NCBI GenBank assembly: GCA_900101355.1
Contig: FMUV01000022.1
Coordinates: forward strand, 1 to 38,043
Direction: 5' to 3'
DNA: 38,043 nucleotides
From: Ruminococcus sp. YE282
Lineage (GTDB): Bacteria; Bacillota; Clostridia; Oscillospirales; Acutalibacteraceae
In this document: piece by piece, positions 29,305 to 37,744 of the stretch
How the letters are laid out: every line of letters begins with the position of its first letter
Numbering within the stretch: position 1 is the stretch's first letter
Translations under genes and position numbers: made by a program
Notes under the pieces: model-generated
Told to the model about the DNA's origin: nothing
Databases searched by the model: none
Seen by the model: the letters and a program-made list of their open reading frames with translations, nothing else

Positions 29305-30414
29305 TTGAAAACAAAACTAATCGCAGGTGCACTTGCACTAACATTAATAATATCATCATTTTCATTCACAGGTTGTTCTAATGATTCATCACAGACTTCC
29401 GATTCGTCAAAATCCGACGGCAGTTCAACCACTCTTGAGAAAACGGATTTTAACCTTGGTTATCTAAATTCAACAGCGCATTTACTTGCGTTTGTTGCAA
29501 AGGAAGAGGGATACTTTGAAGAAGAAGGGCTAAATGTTACTCTTACTCAATTCTCAAGTGCTTCGGAGCTTTCAACAGGTCTTGAATCCGGTAAGCTTGA
29601 TGTTGCGTTTATAGGCTCGGTTCCGTCGCTTACATTTCAAAGTCAGGGACACGACCTTACAATTTTTGGCGGAGCAATGTCAAACGGCCACGGCTATGTA
29701 ATAAAACCCGAATTGGTAAAAGATTTAAAGGATGATGAAATTGACATAAATGTCCTAAAAGGCAAAAACGTTGCTTCTGTTAAAAACAGTATTCAGGACG
29801 CAGAGCTTCAGTTGATATTAAAGGACGAGGGCATTGAAATAGGCGAGGGCGACGACAAGGTAAACATAGTTTACTTTGACAGCCAAAAAGACGCTTATGC
29901 CGCAATTCAGGGACAGGAGATTGACGCAGCTTCGGTTTATTCGCCGTATGCTTCTCTTGCACAAGCCGCAGGCTACAAAGTAGTTTATACCTGCAACGAG
30001 ATTGACAGGTTTAAGAATCAGCCCTGCTGCCGTCAGGTTGCAACGACATCCGCAATTTTCGAAAGACCTAATTCATACAATGCTTTTGAAAGAGCTTTAA
30101 TAAAGGCGTACAAGCTGTATCAGGATAATCACGAAAAGACAGTTGAGGACGTAAAGAAGTATATAGATATTGATTCCGACTACATAGATTATGAGGTTTA
30201 CGGAGGACTTTCAACATCAAGTCCCGACCCTGACAAAACAGCTACTCTTGAACTTAAAGACGATATTGTTAATCTCGGTTATACTTCGGATTATGATGCC
30301 GAAAAGCTTTATAACACTGATGTTTACAAAAAGGCGCTTGACAGCATAATTGCAGAAAATCCTGATGACGAGGTTTACAAGTCTTTGCAGGAACACTTTG
30401 ACAAGTACGAATAA
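29305..30414 (+). CDS. ABC transporter substrate-binding lipoprotein (SsuA/TauA/NMT1 type)
   Basis: The 369-residue protein starts with TTG preceded by AAAAGGGG. It has a lipoprotein signal with lipobox FTGC (Cys24). The mature part has the SsuA/TauA pattern: FNLGYLNSTAHLLAFVAKEEG, GLNVTLTQFSSASEL, ESGKLDVAFIGSVPSLTF, KGKNVASVKNSIQDAEL, AIQGQEIDAASVYSPYASL. The C-terminal extension of about 90 residues after FERALIKAYK is acidic. Relatives bind sulfonates, taurine, nitrate, pyrimidine precursors or aromatic acids, so the ligand is not fixed by the family. It is the first structural gene after the Met/Cys attenuator. Confidence 0.9.
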   Translation: MKTKLIAGALALTLIISSFSFTGCSNDSSQTSDSSKSDGSSTTLEKTDFNLGYLNSTAHLLAFVAKEEGYFEEEGLNVTLTQFSSASELSTGLESGKLDVAFIGSVPSLTFQSQGHDLTIFGGAMSNGHGYVIKPELVKDLKDDEIDINVLKGKNVASVKNSIQDAELQLILKDEGIEIGEGDDKVNIVYFDSQKDAYAAIQGQEIDAASVYSPYASLAQAAGYKVVYTCNEIDRFKNQPCCRQVATTSAIFERPNSYNAFERALIKAYKLYQDNHEKTVEDVKKYIDIDSDYIDYEVYGGLSTSSPDPDKTATLELKDDIVNLGYTSDYDAEKLYNTDVYKKALDSIIAENPDDEVYKSLQEHFDKYE

Positions 30415-30446
30415 TTAATTTAACAATGCAGTGCGAGGTGAAAGTG

Positions 30447-31259
30447 TTGAGCAATATTGAAGTAGATAATCTGACCGTAAACTATACAGCAAAAAACCAT
30501 AGCTTTACAGCGTTGGAGGATGTATCGTTTTCTATTGAAGCGGGTGAATTTGTAAGCATAATCGGCTCAAGCGGCTGCGGAAAAAGTACGCTGCTTAGCA
30601 TACTTGAGGGAATTAACACCCCGACTAAGGGCGAAATAAGAATTGACGGTAAGCCGATTAACGGAACGGGAACCGACAGAGGAGTTGTGTTTCAGCATTA
30701 TTCTTTGTTTCCGTGGATGACAGCAAGAAAAAACATTGCTTTCGGAATTAAGCAGGTAAAAAAAGATTTGTCAAAATCCGAAAGACTTAATATTGCCGAT
30801 AAGTTTCTTGACAAAGTAGGTCTTGAGGAATTTAAGGACAAATATCCGTCACAACTTTCGGGCGGTATGCAGCAAAGAGTTGCCATTGCCAGGGCACTTG
30901 CAATGAATACCGACATACTTTTGATGGATGAGCCGTTCGGCGCAATAGACGCCAAAAACCGAACCATACTTCAGGAGCTTCTGTTAAAGCTTTGGGAGGG
31001 AGACGGAACACAGGAAAAGAAAACGGTTGTTTTTGTTACACACGATATTGACGAGGCAATACTTCTGTCTGACCGAATTATTATGATGACGGCAAACCCG
31101 GGAAAGGTAAGGAAAGAAATTCCTGTTCCATTTGAAAGACCGAGAAACCGTTCCGAGCTTGTTCAGACAAGCGAATACGGCAAATTCAGGAACAAACTTA
31201 TAAATCTGTTCTATGGCGATATAGCGGAAAAAATCGGCGGAAATGAGGTGGTGCTCTGA
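30447..31259 (+). CDS. ABC transporter ATP-binding protein (SsuB/TauB type)
   Basis: The 270-residue ATPase has Walker A IIGSSGCGKSTLL, the signature LSGGMQQRVAIARAL, Walker B ILLMDEPFGAID, and the switch His in VFVTHDIDEAILL. The TTG at 30447 has GAGGTGA 6 bases upstream; an ATG at 30426 has no ribosome site. It energises import of the ligand captured by the preceding lipoprotein and overlaps the permease gene by one base (TGATG). Confidence 0.95.
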   Translation: MSNIEVDNLTVNYTAKNHSFTALEDVSFSIEAGEFVSIIGSSGCGKSTLLSILEGINTPTKGEIRIDGKPINGTGTDRGVVFQHYSLFPWMTARKNIAFGIKQVKKDLSKSERLNIADKFLDKVGLEEFKDKYPSQLSGGMQQRVAIARALAMNTDILLMDEPFGAIDAKNRTILQELLLKLWEGDGTQEKKTVVFVTHDIDEAILLSDRIIMMTANPGKVRKEIPVPFERPRNRSELVQTSEYGKFRNKLINLFYGDIAEKIGGNEVVL

Positions 31260-32179
31260 TGACGGCAAAAAAGAGAATTATACATCTTGCAAACATATTA
31301 TACTTGGTATTTTTGCTTATTCAGTTCATACCAAATTCGCTGGACGGCGAAACATACTCTCTGTATACAATAGTATTTGCTTCGGCAATTGAAGTGCTTG
31401 TTATTGTCGTCTCAATTTTCATTAAAAAGGAAAAAGGTTTTCATCTTTTTACGGATATAGTAAGTTTCATATACGGATTTTTAATCTTGTGGACCTTGCT
31501 GACAGAAAAATTCAATGTTTTGCGTGCGGCTCTTTTTCCGCCGATGGGCAAAGTGTTCCATCAGTTTATTGCCGATTTTGATAAGATTGTTTTAAATATC
31601 GGCAGTTCAATCGGAATAGTGATTGAGGGCTATGTTCTGGCAGCGATAATAGCAATTCCGCTTGGTTTATTCCTTGGCTGGAGTATTCGTCTTGGCAGTG
31701 CGGCAACCTATGTTTCAAAGTTTCTCGGCGCAATTCCTCCGATTGTTTATATTCCGTACGGCATAGCACTTTTACCGACGTTCCGTTCGGTTTCGGTATT
31801 TGTTATTTTTCTTGCAACATTTTGGCCTGTTCTCGCAAGCACAATGAGCGGCGTGCTTAATGTTGAAAAGGAAGTAATTGATTCCGCAAAGGTACTTAAT
31901 GTAAACAAGTTCACAATGCTGTTTTCGGTGATATTGCCGTCGGCTTTGCCTCAGATATTTATCGGCTGCAATCAGGGCTTGAGTGTTTCATTTATCTTGC
32001 TTACTTCGGCTGAGATGATAGGAGCTCGCAGCGGACTTGGATATTATGTAAAGAACTATTCTGATTTGGGCGACTACACACGCACAATCGTAGGACTTCT
32101 TGTAATTGGCGTTGTGGTTGTTGCAATATCGTTTTTATTTAATAAACTGCAAAACCATTTGCTTAAATGGAAAAGATAA
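31259..32179 (+). CDS. ABC transporter permease (SsuC/TauC type)
   Basis: The 306-residue membrane protein has two extra hydrophobic segments at the N-terminus (residues about 8-58) before the usual BPD-type permease core. In the core are VIEGYVLAAIIAIPLGLFLG, the EAA-like loop KEVIDSAKVLNVNKFTMLFS and GLSVSFILLTSAEMIGARSG. It forms the channel with the ATPase and lipoprotein. The next gene starts 20 bases downstream. Confidence 0.93.
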   Translation: MTAKKRIIHLANILYLVFLLIQFIPNSLDGETYSLYTIVFASAIEVLVIVVSIFIKKEKGFHLFTDIVSFIYGFLILWTLLTEKFNVLRAALFPPMGKVFHQFIADFDKIVLNIGSSIGIVIEGYVLAAIIAIPLGLFLGWSIRLGSAATYVSKFLGAIPPIVYIPYGIALLPTFRSVSVFVIFLATFWPVLASTMSGVLNVEKEVIDSAKVLNVNKFTMLFSVILPSALPQIFIGCNQGLSVSFILLTSAEMIGARSGLGYYVKNYSDLGDYTRTIVGLLVIGVVVVAISFLFNKLQNHLLKWKR

Positions 32180-32198
32180 AATCTAAAGGGTGTTTATT

Positions 32199-32729
32199 AT
32201 GAAAGAAATTTTGTGGCACGGCAGGGGCGGTCAGGGAGCATTTACCGCTGCAAAACTTTTGGGAGCGGCGTTTGCCCTCAGAGATGATAAAAGTTTTGCT
32301 CTTGCGTTTCCGTCGTTCGGTCCGGAACGCCGAGGTGCTCCGATAAGGGCGTTTACAAAACTCGACAATAAGCCGATAGGAAACAGAAGTGAAATTGAAA
32401 AGGCTGATTACAGTATATTTCTTGATGATACATTACTTGTAAGCTCATCGCTTGATGAACTTAAAGGAAACGGAAAAATAATCGTTAATACAAAGCAGAG
32501 TTTTGATGATGAAAGAATAATCGCCGTTGATGCGGACTCGCTCGCTGAAAAGGTTCTTAAACGACCAATTACCAATACTATCCTGCTCGGAGCTTTTTCA
32601 GCTGTTTCGGGTGAGGTTGAAATATCGGATATTGAAAATGCGATAAAACTTTATATGCCGCAAAAACTTCACGCCAAAAATATCGAAGCGGTTGAACAGG
32701 CAAGCAGGCTGTTTAAGGAGGTCAAATAA
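32199..32729 (+). CDS. 2-oxoacid:ferredoxin oxidoreductase, gamma subunit
   Basis: The 176-residue subunit has the family pattern ILWHGRGGQGAFTAAKLLG, FPSFGPERRGAPIRAF and NRSEIEKADYSIFLDDTLL. AAAGGGTG (32186-32192) sets the ATG at 32199; the frame opens earlier at a GTG in the ribosome site itself. It is the first of four genes in gamma-delta-alpha-beta order, the layout of pyruvate and 2-ketoisovalerate oxidoreductases in archaea and anaerobes. It helps bind CoA in the complex. Confidence 0.95.
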   Translation: MKEILWHGRGGQGAFTAAKLLGAAFALRDDKSFALAFPSFGPERRGAPIRAFTKLDNKPIGNRSEIEKADYSIFLDDTLLVSSSLDELKGNGKIIVNTKQSFDDERIIAVDADSLAEKVLKRPITNTILLGAFSAVSGEVEISDIENAIKLYMPQKLHAKNIEAVEQASRLFKEVK

Positions 32730-33019
32730 TGAAACCGTATCTCAGAGATTTTGTACCTCAAAACCTTGAGGATATTCCCGAGGCAACAGCCTATGAGGCG
32801 GGTTACCTTGTAACAAAAAATGCGGGCTGGCGAAATGTACGTCCTGTTATAGACAACACAAAGTGCGTCGGCTGTTTGCAATGCTATCTGTACTGTCCCG
32901 ACGGAGTTATTTTTCAGGACGATAATAAGGTTGATGTCGATTATAATTTTTGCAAGGGCTGCGGAATTTGTCAAAAAATCTGCAAGGTCGGAGCAATTAG
33001 GATGGAGGCGGAAAAATAA
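32729..33019 (+). CDS. 2-oxoacid:ferredoxin oxidoreductase, delta (ferredoxin-like) subunit
   Basis: The 96-residue protein has two [4Fe-4S] motifs, CVGCLQCYLYCPDGVIF and CKGCGICQKICKVGAI. In the second the usual Pro after the last Cys is Lys. It passes electrons between the thiamine-diphosphate site and soluble ferredoxin. The start overlaps the gamma stop and its stop overlaps the alpha start (TAATG), a tightly coupled layout. Confidence 0.96.
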   Translation: MKPYLRDFVPQNLEDIPEATAYEAGYLVTKNAGWRNVRPVIDNTKCVGCLQCYLYCPDGVIFQDDNKVDVDYNFCKGCGICQKICKVGAIRMEAEK

Positions 33020-34188
33020 TGTCAAAACACTTTTTATCGGGTAATGACGCATTTGCCTACGGCATCCGCCTTGCAAGGCCAAAGGTAATTTCGGCGTATC
33101 CTATAACTCCGCAGACAATTGTTGTTGAACGCCTGTCTGAAATGGTTGAGGACAAAAGCCTTGACAGCCAATTTATTCACGTTGAATCGGAACATTCGGC
33201 GATGTCATGTGCAATGGGAGCCTCATCGGTTGGTGCAAGAACCTTTACGGCTACATCTTCACAGGGACTTTTGTATATGGCTGAATGTCTTACTTATGCC
33301 TCGGGCGGAAGATTTCCGATTGTAATGATGAATGCCAACCGTTCAACAGCCTTGCCGTGGAACATATACGGCGACCAGCGTGATTCGCTTTCTTTGCTTG
33401 ACAGCGGCTGGATACAGGCGTATGCGGAAAATGCCCAGGAGGCACTTGACCTTGCTTTGCTAAGTTATTATGTTGCGGAGCATAAAGAGGTGCAAACACC
33501 GTTTATGGCTAATCTTGACGGATTTGTGCTCACACATACATATGAGGTTGTCGATGTACCTACTCAGGAACAGGCTGATGAATTTTTGCCTCCGTATGAA
33601 ACCGACAACAAGATGGATTTACAAAATCCACGAAACCTTGCCTTTTCGGCAGGTCCCGCAACAAACACGGCGTTTAAATACAAAGAACATAACGGTCTTT
33701 TAAATGCCAAAAAAATTATCAGCGAAGCGGAAACACGTTTTAATGAGATTTTTGGCAGACAATATACAGGTTTGATTGAAAAATATAAGTCCGATGACGC
33801 AGATTACATAATTATTACACTCGGTAGTATATCCGGTCTTGTAAAACAAACCGTTGATGAGCTTAGGGAGCAGGGAGAAAAGGTCGGACTTGTCCGAATA
33901 AGATATATGCGCCCGTTCCCAAACGAAGAAATTTCACAGGCGGTACAAAACGCAAAGGCTGCCGCTGTTCTTGAAAAAGATATTTCATTCGGAAACGAGG
34001 GAACTGTTTATACAAATGTCAACTCTGCACTCAAAAAATTCGGTGTTGAGGTTCCTGTTTCTAATTATATCGGCGGACTCGGCGGAAGAAATATTTCTGA
34101 AGTAGAAATAAAAACTATATTTAGCAGTTTAAAAACCAACCCAAGCGGTGTTAATTTTCTTGGAATTGGGGTGAATGACAGTGAGTAA
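33019..34188 (+). CDS. 2-oxoacid:ferredoxin oxidoreductase, alpha subunit
   Basis: The 389-residue subunit has ISAYPITPQTIVVERLSEMV, HVESEHSAMSCAMGASSVGA, TATSSQGLLYMAE and MNANRSTALPWNIYGDQRDS, features of the pyrimidine-binding domain of the POR/VOR alpha chain. A C-terminal domain has VGLVRIRYMRPFPNEEI. Length is normal. It overlaps the beta gene by 14 bases. Whether the complex uses pyruvate, branched-chain, aryl or methylthio 2-oxoacids cannot be read from the sequence. Confidence 0.95.
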   Translation: MSKHFLSGNDAFAYGIRLARPKVISAYPITPQTIVVERLSEMVEDKSLDSQFIHVESEHSAMSCAMGASSVGARTFTATSSQGLLYMAECLTYASGGRFPIVMMNANRSTALPWNIYGDQRDSLSLLDSGWIQAYAENAQEALDLALLSYYVAEHKEVQTPFMANLDGFVLTHTYEVVDVPTQEQADEFLPPYETDNKMDLQNPRNLAFSAGPATNTAFKYKEHNGLLNAKKIISEAETRFNEIFGRQYTGLIEKYKSDDADYIIITLGSISGLVKQTVDELREQGEKVGLVRIRYMRPFPNEEISQAVQNAKAAAVLEKDISFGNEGTVYTNVNSALKKFGVEVPVSNYIGGLGGRNISEVEIKTIFSSLKTNPSGVNFLGIGVNDSE

Positions 34189-35074
34189 ACCCGTTACGGC
34201 AAAAACAATTTCAAAGGACGAATTTTTTTACGGTCATAAGGCCTGTGCAGGCTGCGGAGGCAGTCTTGCCGTAAGAATCGCTCTAAAGGTGCTTGGTAAA
34301 AACACGGTTGCGGTGCTCCCGGCAGGTTGTATGTCGGCTGTCGGATTTAACTTTCCTCAGCTTTGTTTTTCCAACAACGCAATAATCTCTACTTTTGCGG
34401 GAACGGCTTCAATGCTTACAGGTGTTGAAGCGGGTTTAAGAGCCCAGGGAATTACGGATTTTAATGCTGTCGGCTTTGCGGGAGACGGAGGAACGGCAGA
34501 CATCGGATTGCAGGCATTGTCGGGTGCAATCGACAGAAACGATGATATCATATACATTTGCTATGACAACGAGGCATATATGAATACGGGTATTCAGAAA
34601 AGCTCTCTGACTCCGTTCGGAGCACGCACTACAACTACCCCCGCAGGACAAAACATTCACGGTAACATAAGACCAAAGAAAAATATGTTTGAGATTGTTG
34701 CGGCTCATGGGATTCCGTATGCGGCAACGGCAAGCATAGGTTATATCAACGACTTTATGCAAAAAGTTCAAAAGGCTTCCGAGATTCGAGGAACAAAGTA
34801 TATACACGTAATTGCACCCTGCCCGACAGGCTGGGGAATAGATACGAGTGAAACCGTTGAAATTGCAAAAGAGGTTGTTGACACAGGCTTGTGGTATCTT
34901 GCAGAGTATGAAAACGGCGAGTTTAAGCTAAACCACCGTCCAAAGGAATTTGCAAGTGTAGAGCATTATCTTACACGCCAGTCAAGATTCCGTCATCTCA
35001 CAGATGAAGATATAGAAATAATAAAAACATCCCGTGATAAAAAATGGGAGTATATCAATAAAAATTTTGGATAA
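34175..35074 (+). CDS. 2-oxoacid:ferredoxin oxidoreductase, beta (thiamine-diphosphate) subunit
   Basis: The 299-residue subunit has the cluster/TPP site cysteines KACAGCGGSLAVRIAL and VLPAGCMSAVGF, and the TPP-Mg motif GFAGDGGTADIGLQALSGAI followed by YDNEAYMNTGIQ, with TTTTPAGQNIHG. It carries the catalytic thiamine diphosphate. Reactions of this enzyme are reversible: oxidative decarboxylation to acyl-CoA, or reductive carboxylation of acyl-CoA to a 2-oxoacid when reduced ferredoxin is plentiful. The start could also be GTG 34181. Confidence 0.95.
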   Translation: MTVSKPVTAKTISKDEFFYGHKACAGCGGSLAVRIALKVLGKNTVAVLPAGCMSAVGFNFPQLCFSNNAIISTFAGTASMLTGVEAGLRAQGITDFNAVGFAGDGGTADIGLQALSGAIDRNDDIIYICYDNEAYMNTGIQKSSLTPFGARTTTTPAGQNIHGNIRPKKNMFEIVAAHGIPYAATASIGYINDFMQKVQKASEIRGTKYIHVIAPCPTGWGIDTSETVEIAKEVVDTGLWYLAEYENGEFKLNHRPKEFASVEHYLTRQSRFRHLTDEDIEIIKTSRDKKWEYINKNFG

Positions 35075-35104
35075 GTAAAACTAATGCAGACAGGAGTAAT
35101 TAAA

Positions 35105-36451
35105 ATGGCACAGAAAAGAGACATAAACAATAAATTTTGGGATGAAGAACTTGAAACAATGCCAAGAGAGCAGCTTGAAAAACAGCAGCTCAAGGACTTA
35201 AAGGAGATTGTTAAATTTGCTTATGAAAATTCTCCGTACTATAAGCGTTCTTTTGACGAAGCAGGCGTAAAGCCGGAGGACATAAAGCAGCTTTCAGATA
35301 TTCAGAAGTTCCCATTCATTAATAAAAAGACTCAGCGTGACACTCAGGGTGTAGGCTCTTTCCTCGGCGAGCTTGCAGCTGTTCCGGAAGAAGATGTTGT
35401 ATTTATTTCAACTTCATCGGGTTCAACCGGCGTTCCTACAATGAGCCCGTTCACCAAAAAAGACTTTGATGAATTTCAGGATACAGAAAGCCGTTGGTTC
35501 TGGCAAATCGGTATGCGTCCAAACGACAGATATGTTCACGCTCTTAATTTTTCTCTTTACGTTGGCGGACCTGATGTAATCGGTGCGCAGAACCTTGGTG
35601 CTTTGTGCATTTGGGGCGGTACGCTTCCGTCGGAAAGACTTTTGTTTGTGTTAAAAACTTATCAGCCGACAATTATTTGGACAAGCCCGTCATACGCTTG
35701 GCAGCTTGGCGAAAAGGCAAAGAAAGCCGGAATTGACCCTAAAAAGGATTTGTCAATTAAGAAGATTATTGTTGCAGGCGAGCTTGGTGGCTCCATTGAT
35801 TCAACAAGAAAGGCAATCGAAGATTTGTGGGGCGCAGAAGTTTACGATTTCTACGGACTGTCTGATATTTTCGGTGCCTGCGCAGCAATGTGTGAGGCAA
35901 AAGACGGACTTCACATCGCCGAAAACCATATTCTTGTTGAAACTGTTGATATTCATACCGGAGAAATTCTTAAGCCGGGCGAAGTCGGCGAACTTGTGTT
36001 CACAACCCTGCGCAAGCACGCAAGACCGCTTATCCGTTTCCGCACAGGCGATATCGGCTGGATAGACAACACACCGTGCAAATGCGGAAGAACTCACGGT
36101 AGAATACATATTCAGGGAAGAAAGGACGATATGTTTATTGTATCGGCTGTTAACGTATTTCCAAGTGATATTGAAGCCGCAATTCGTGAGCTTGACGGCA
36201 TAACAGGCGAATACCTTATCAGAATTTTTGAAGAAAACTATACAAACAGATATGCGGTAGAAATTGAGAAGAGCGCAGATAACACCGAATCTGACGAACA
36301 GCTTGCCGCAAGAGTTTCCGCTGCTTTAAAGGGCAGAATCGGCGTTAAGCCTGCAAGGGTGGTTGTTCATCCGGACGGCGGTCTTGATACTCGTTCCGAG
36401 CACAAATCAAGAAGAGTAATAGACGAGCGCAAACTTGATTACAGTATTTAA
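35105..36451 (+). CDS. Phenylacetate-CoA ligase family (PaaK) acyl-CoA synthetase
   Basis: The 448-residue adenylate-forming enzyme has the AMP-binding loop FISTSSGSTGVPTMSPFTKK, the A4/A5 region EVYDFYGLSDIFG, VFTTLRKHARPLIRFRTGDI and the C-terminal CGRTHGRIHIQGRKDDMFIV. The cysteines CKCG in the latter are typical of PaaK. The start at 35105 follows AGGAG; the frame opens at 35084. PaaK enzymes activate phenylacetate or other aryl and related acids with ATP and CoA. Next to an oxidoreductase and an aminotransferase it could feed an acid into 2-oxoacid and then amino acid synthesis. Confidence 0.92.
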   Translation: MAQKRDINNKFWDEELETMPREQLEKQQLKDLKEIVKFAYENSPYYKRSFDEAGVKPEDIKQLSDIQKFPFINKKTQRDTQGVGSFLGELAAVPEEDVVFISTSSGSTGVPTMSPFTKKDFDEFQDTESRWFWQIGMRPNDRYVHALNFSLYVGGPDVIGAQNLGALCIWGGTLPSERLLFVLKTYQPTIIWTSPSYAWQLGEKAKKAGIDPKKDLSIKKIIVAGELGGSIDSTRKAIEDLWGAEVYDFYGLSDIFGACAAMCEAKDGLHIAENHILVETVDIHTGEILKPGEVGELVFTTLRKHARPLIRFRTGDIGWIDNTPCKCGRTHGRIHIQGRKDDMFIVSAVNVFPSDIEAAIRELDGITGEYLIRIFEENYTNRYAVEIEKSADNTESDEQLAARVSAALKGRIGVKPARVVVHPDGGLDTRSEHKSRRVIDERKLDYSI

Positions 36452-36466
36452 CGGGGGAGTGCAGCA

Positions 36467-37636
36467 ATGCCTGAATTATCACGCAGAACAGACACATTTA
36501 CCGACTCGGTCATTCGCAGAATGACGCGTGTTTCATTAAAATATAATGCGGTTAATCTTTCTCAGGGGTTTCCCGATTTTGAACCGCCAAAAGAAATTCT
36601 CAATAGACTTGCCGAGGTTGCGCACGAAGACTTTCACCAGTATTCCATTACCTGGGGTGCGCAGAATTTCAGAGAGGCGCTTGCCGAAAAGCAGTCTCGC
36701 CTTATGGGCATAACAATTGATGCAAACAGCGAGATTGTGGTAACCTGCGGCAGTACAGAGGCAATGATGGCGGCAATGATGACGGTTGCAAATCCCGGTG
36801 ATAAAGTTATTGTCTTTTCTCCGTTTTATGAAAATTACGGAGCGGACACTATTCTCTCGGGTGCAGAGCCGATTTATGTTCCGCTTTATCCACCTGAATT
36901 TAACTTTAATGCGGATGAGCTTGAAAATGCGTTTAAACAACACCCAAAAGCATTGATATTGTGCAATCCGTCAAATCCGTGCGGAAAGGTGTTTACATAT
37001 GATGAGCTCAAAATAATTGCAGACCTTGCCGAAAAATACGATACATTTGTAATTACCGATGAAGTTTATGAGCATATTGTATATGAACCCAACAAGCACG
37101 TGTATTTTTCGTCACTGCCTAATATGTATGAACGCACAATATCATGCAGTTCTCTTTCAAAGACATATTCAATTACGGGCTGGAGATTAGGTTATATAAT
37201 CGCTCCGCCAAATATAATTGAAGTTGCAAAAAAAGTTCATGACTTCCTTACCGTCGGAGCGGCTGCACCGCTTCAGGAAGCCGCTGTAACCGGTTTAAAG
37301 TTCGGAGACGATTATTATAAATGGCTTCAGGACAAATATACCCACAAACGTGACCTTTTTCTAAAAGGACTGGATGACATCGGCATTGCTCATACCGTGC
37401 CACAGGGTGCTTATTATATTTTGCTTGATATTTCCGAGTTTGGTTTTGACAGCGACTTGGAGTTTTGCGAAGTGCTTGCAAAGGATGTCGGCGTCGGCGC
37501 TGTTCCGGGTTCAAGCTTTTTCAGAGAAAACGTAAATAATCTTGTAAGGCTCCACTTTGCAAAAAAAGACGACACGCTTAACGAAGCACTCAACCGACTT
37601 GAAAGTATACGCAAAAAAATACCGATTCGTAAATAA
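36467..37636 (+). CDS. Class I/II PLP aminotransferase
   Basis: The 389-residue fold-type I aminotransferase has VNLSQGFPDFEPPKEIL, VVTCGSTEAMMAAMMTVA, LILCNPSNPCGKVFTYDEL, VITDEVYEHIVY and the PLP lysine in SSLSKTYSITGWRLGY. The opening and NLSQGFPDF recall kynurenine/methionine/glutamine-type aminotransferases (KAT/YbdL-like) that accept Met, Phe and their oxoacids; that sub-family call is inference. GGGGGAG precedes the ATG. It is the last gene of the operon, followed by a terminator, and could finish conversion of a 2-oxoacid to an amino acid. Confidence 0.92.
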   Translation: MPELSRRTDTFTDSVIRRMTRVSLKYNAVNLSQGFPDFEPPKEILNRLAEVAHEDFHQYSITWGAQNFREALAEKQSRLMGITIDANSEIVVTCGSTEAMMAAMMTVANPGDKVIVFSPFYENYGADTILSGAEPIYVPLYPPEFNFNADELENAFKQHPKALILCNPSNPCGKVFTYDELKIIADLAEKYDTFVITDEVYEHIVYEPNKHVYFSSLPNMYERTISCSSLSKTYSITGWRLGYIIAPPNIIEVAKKVHDFLTVGAAAPLQEAAVTGLKFGDDYYKWLQDKYTHKRDLFLKGLDDIGIAHTVPQGAYYILLDISEFGFDSDLEFCEVLAKDVGVGAVPGSSFFRENVNNLVRLHFAKKDDTLNEALNRLESIRKKIPIRK

Positions 37637-37689
37637 TCTAAATCAAATAAATTTTGTCTCTACAAAGGCGTATGAAATATCAAAATTAA

Positions 37690-37744
37690 GGCGCTGTGAA
37701 GAAACGAAGCTAAAAGCTTCCGACTTCACAGCGCCCTCTTTTTT
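37690..37744 (+). terminator. Intrinsic terminator of the long operon
   Basis: GGCGCTGTGAAG (37690-37701) pairs perfectly with CTTCACAGCGCC (37724-37735); inside it GAAGCT/AGCTTC forms a nested stem. CTCTTTTTT follows. Confidence 0.93.
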
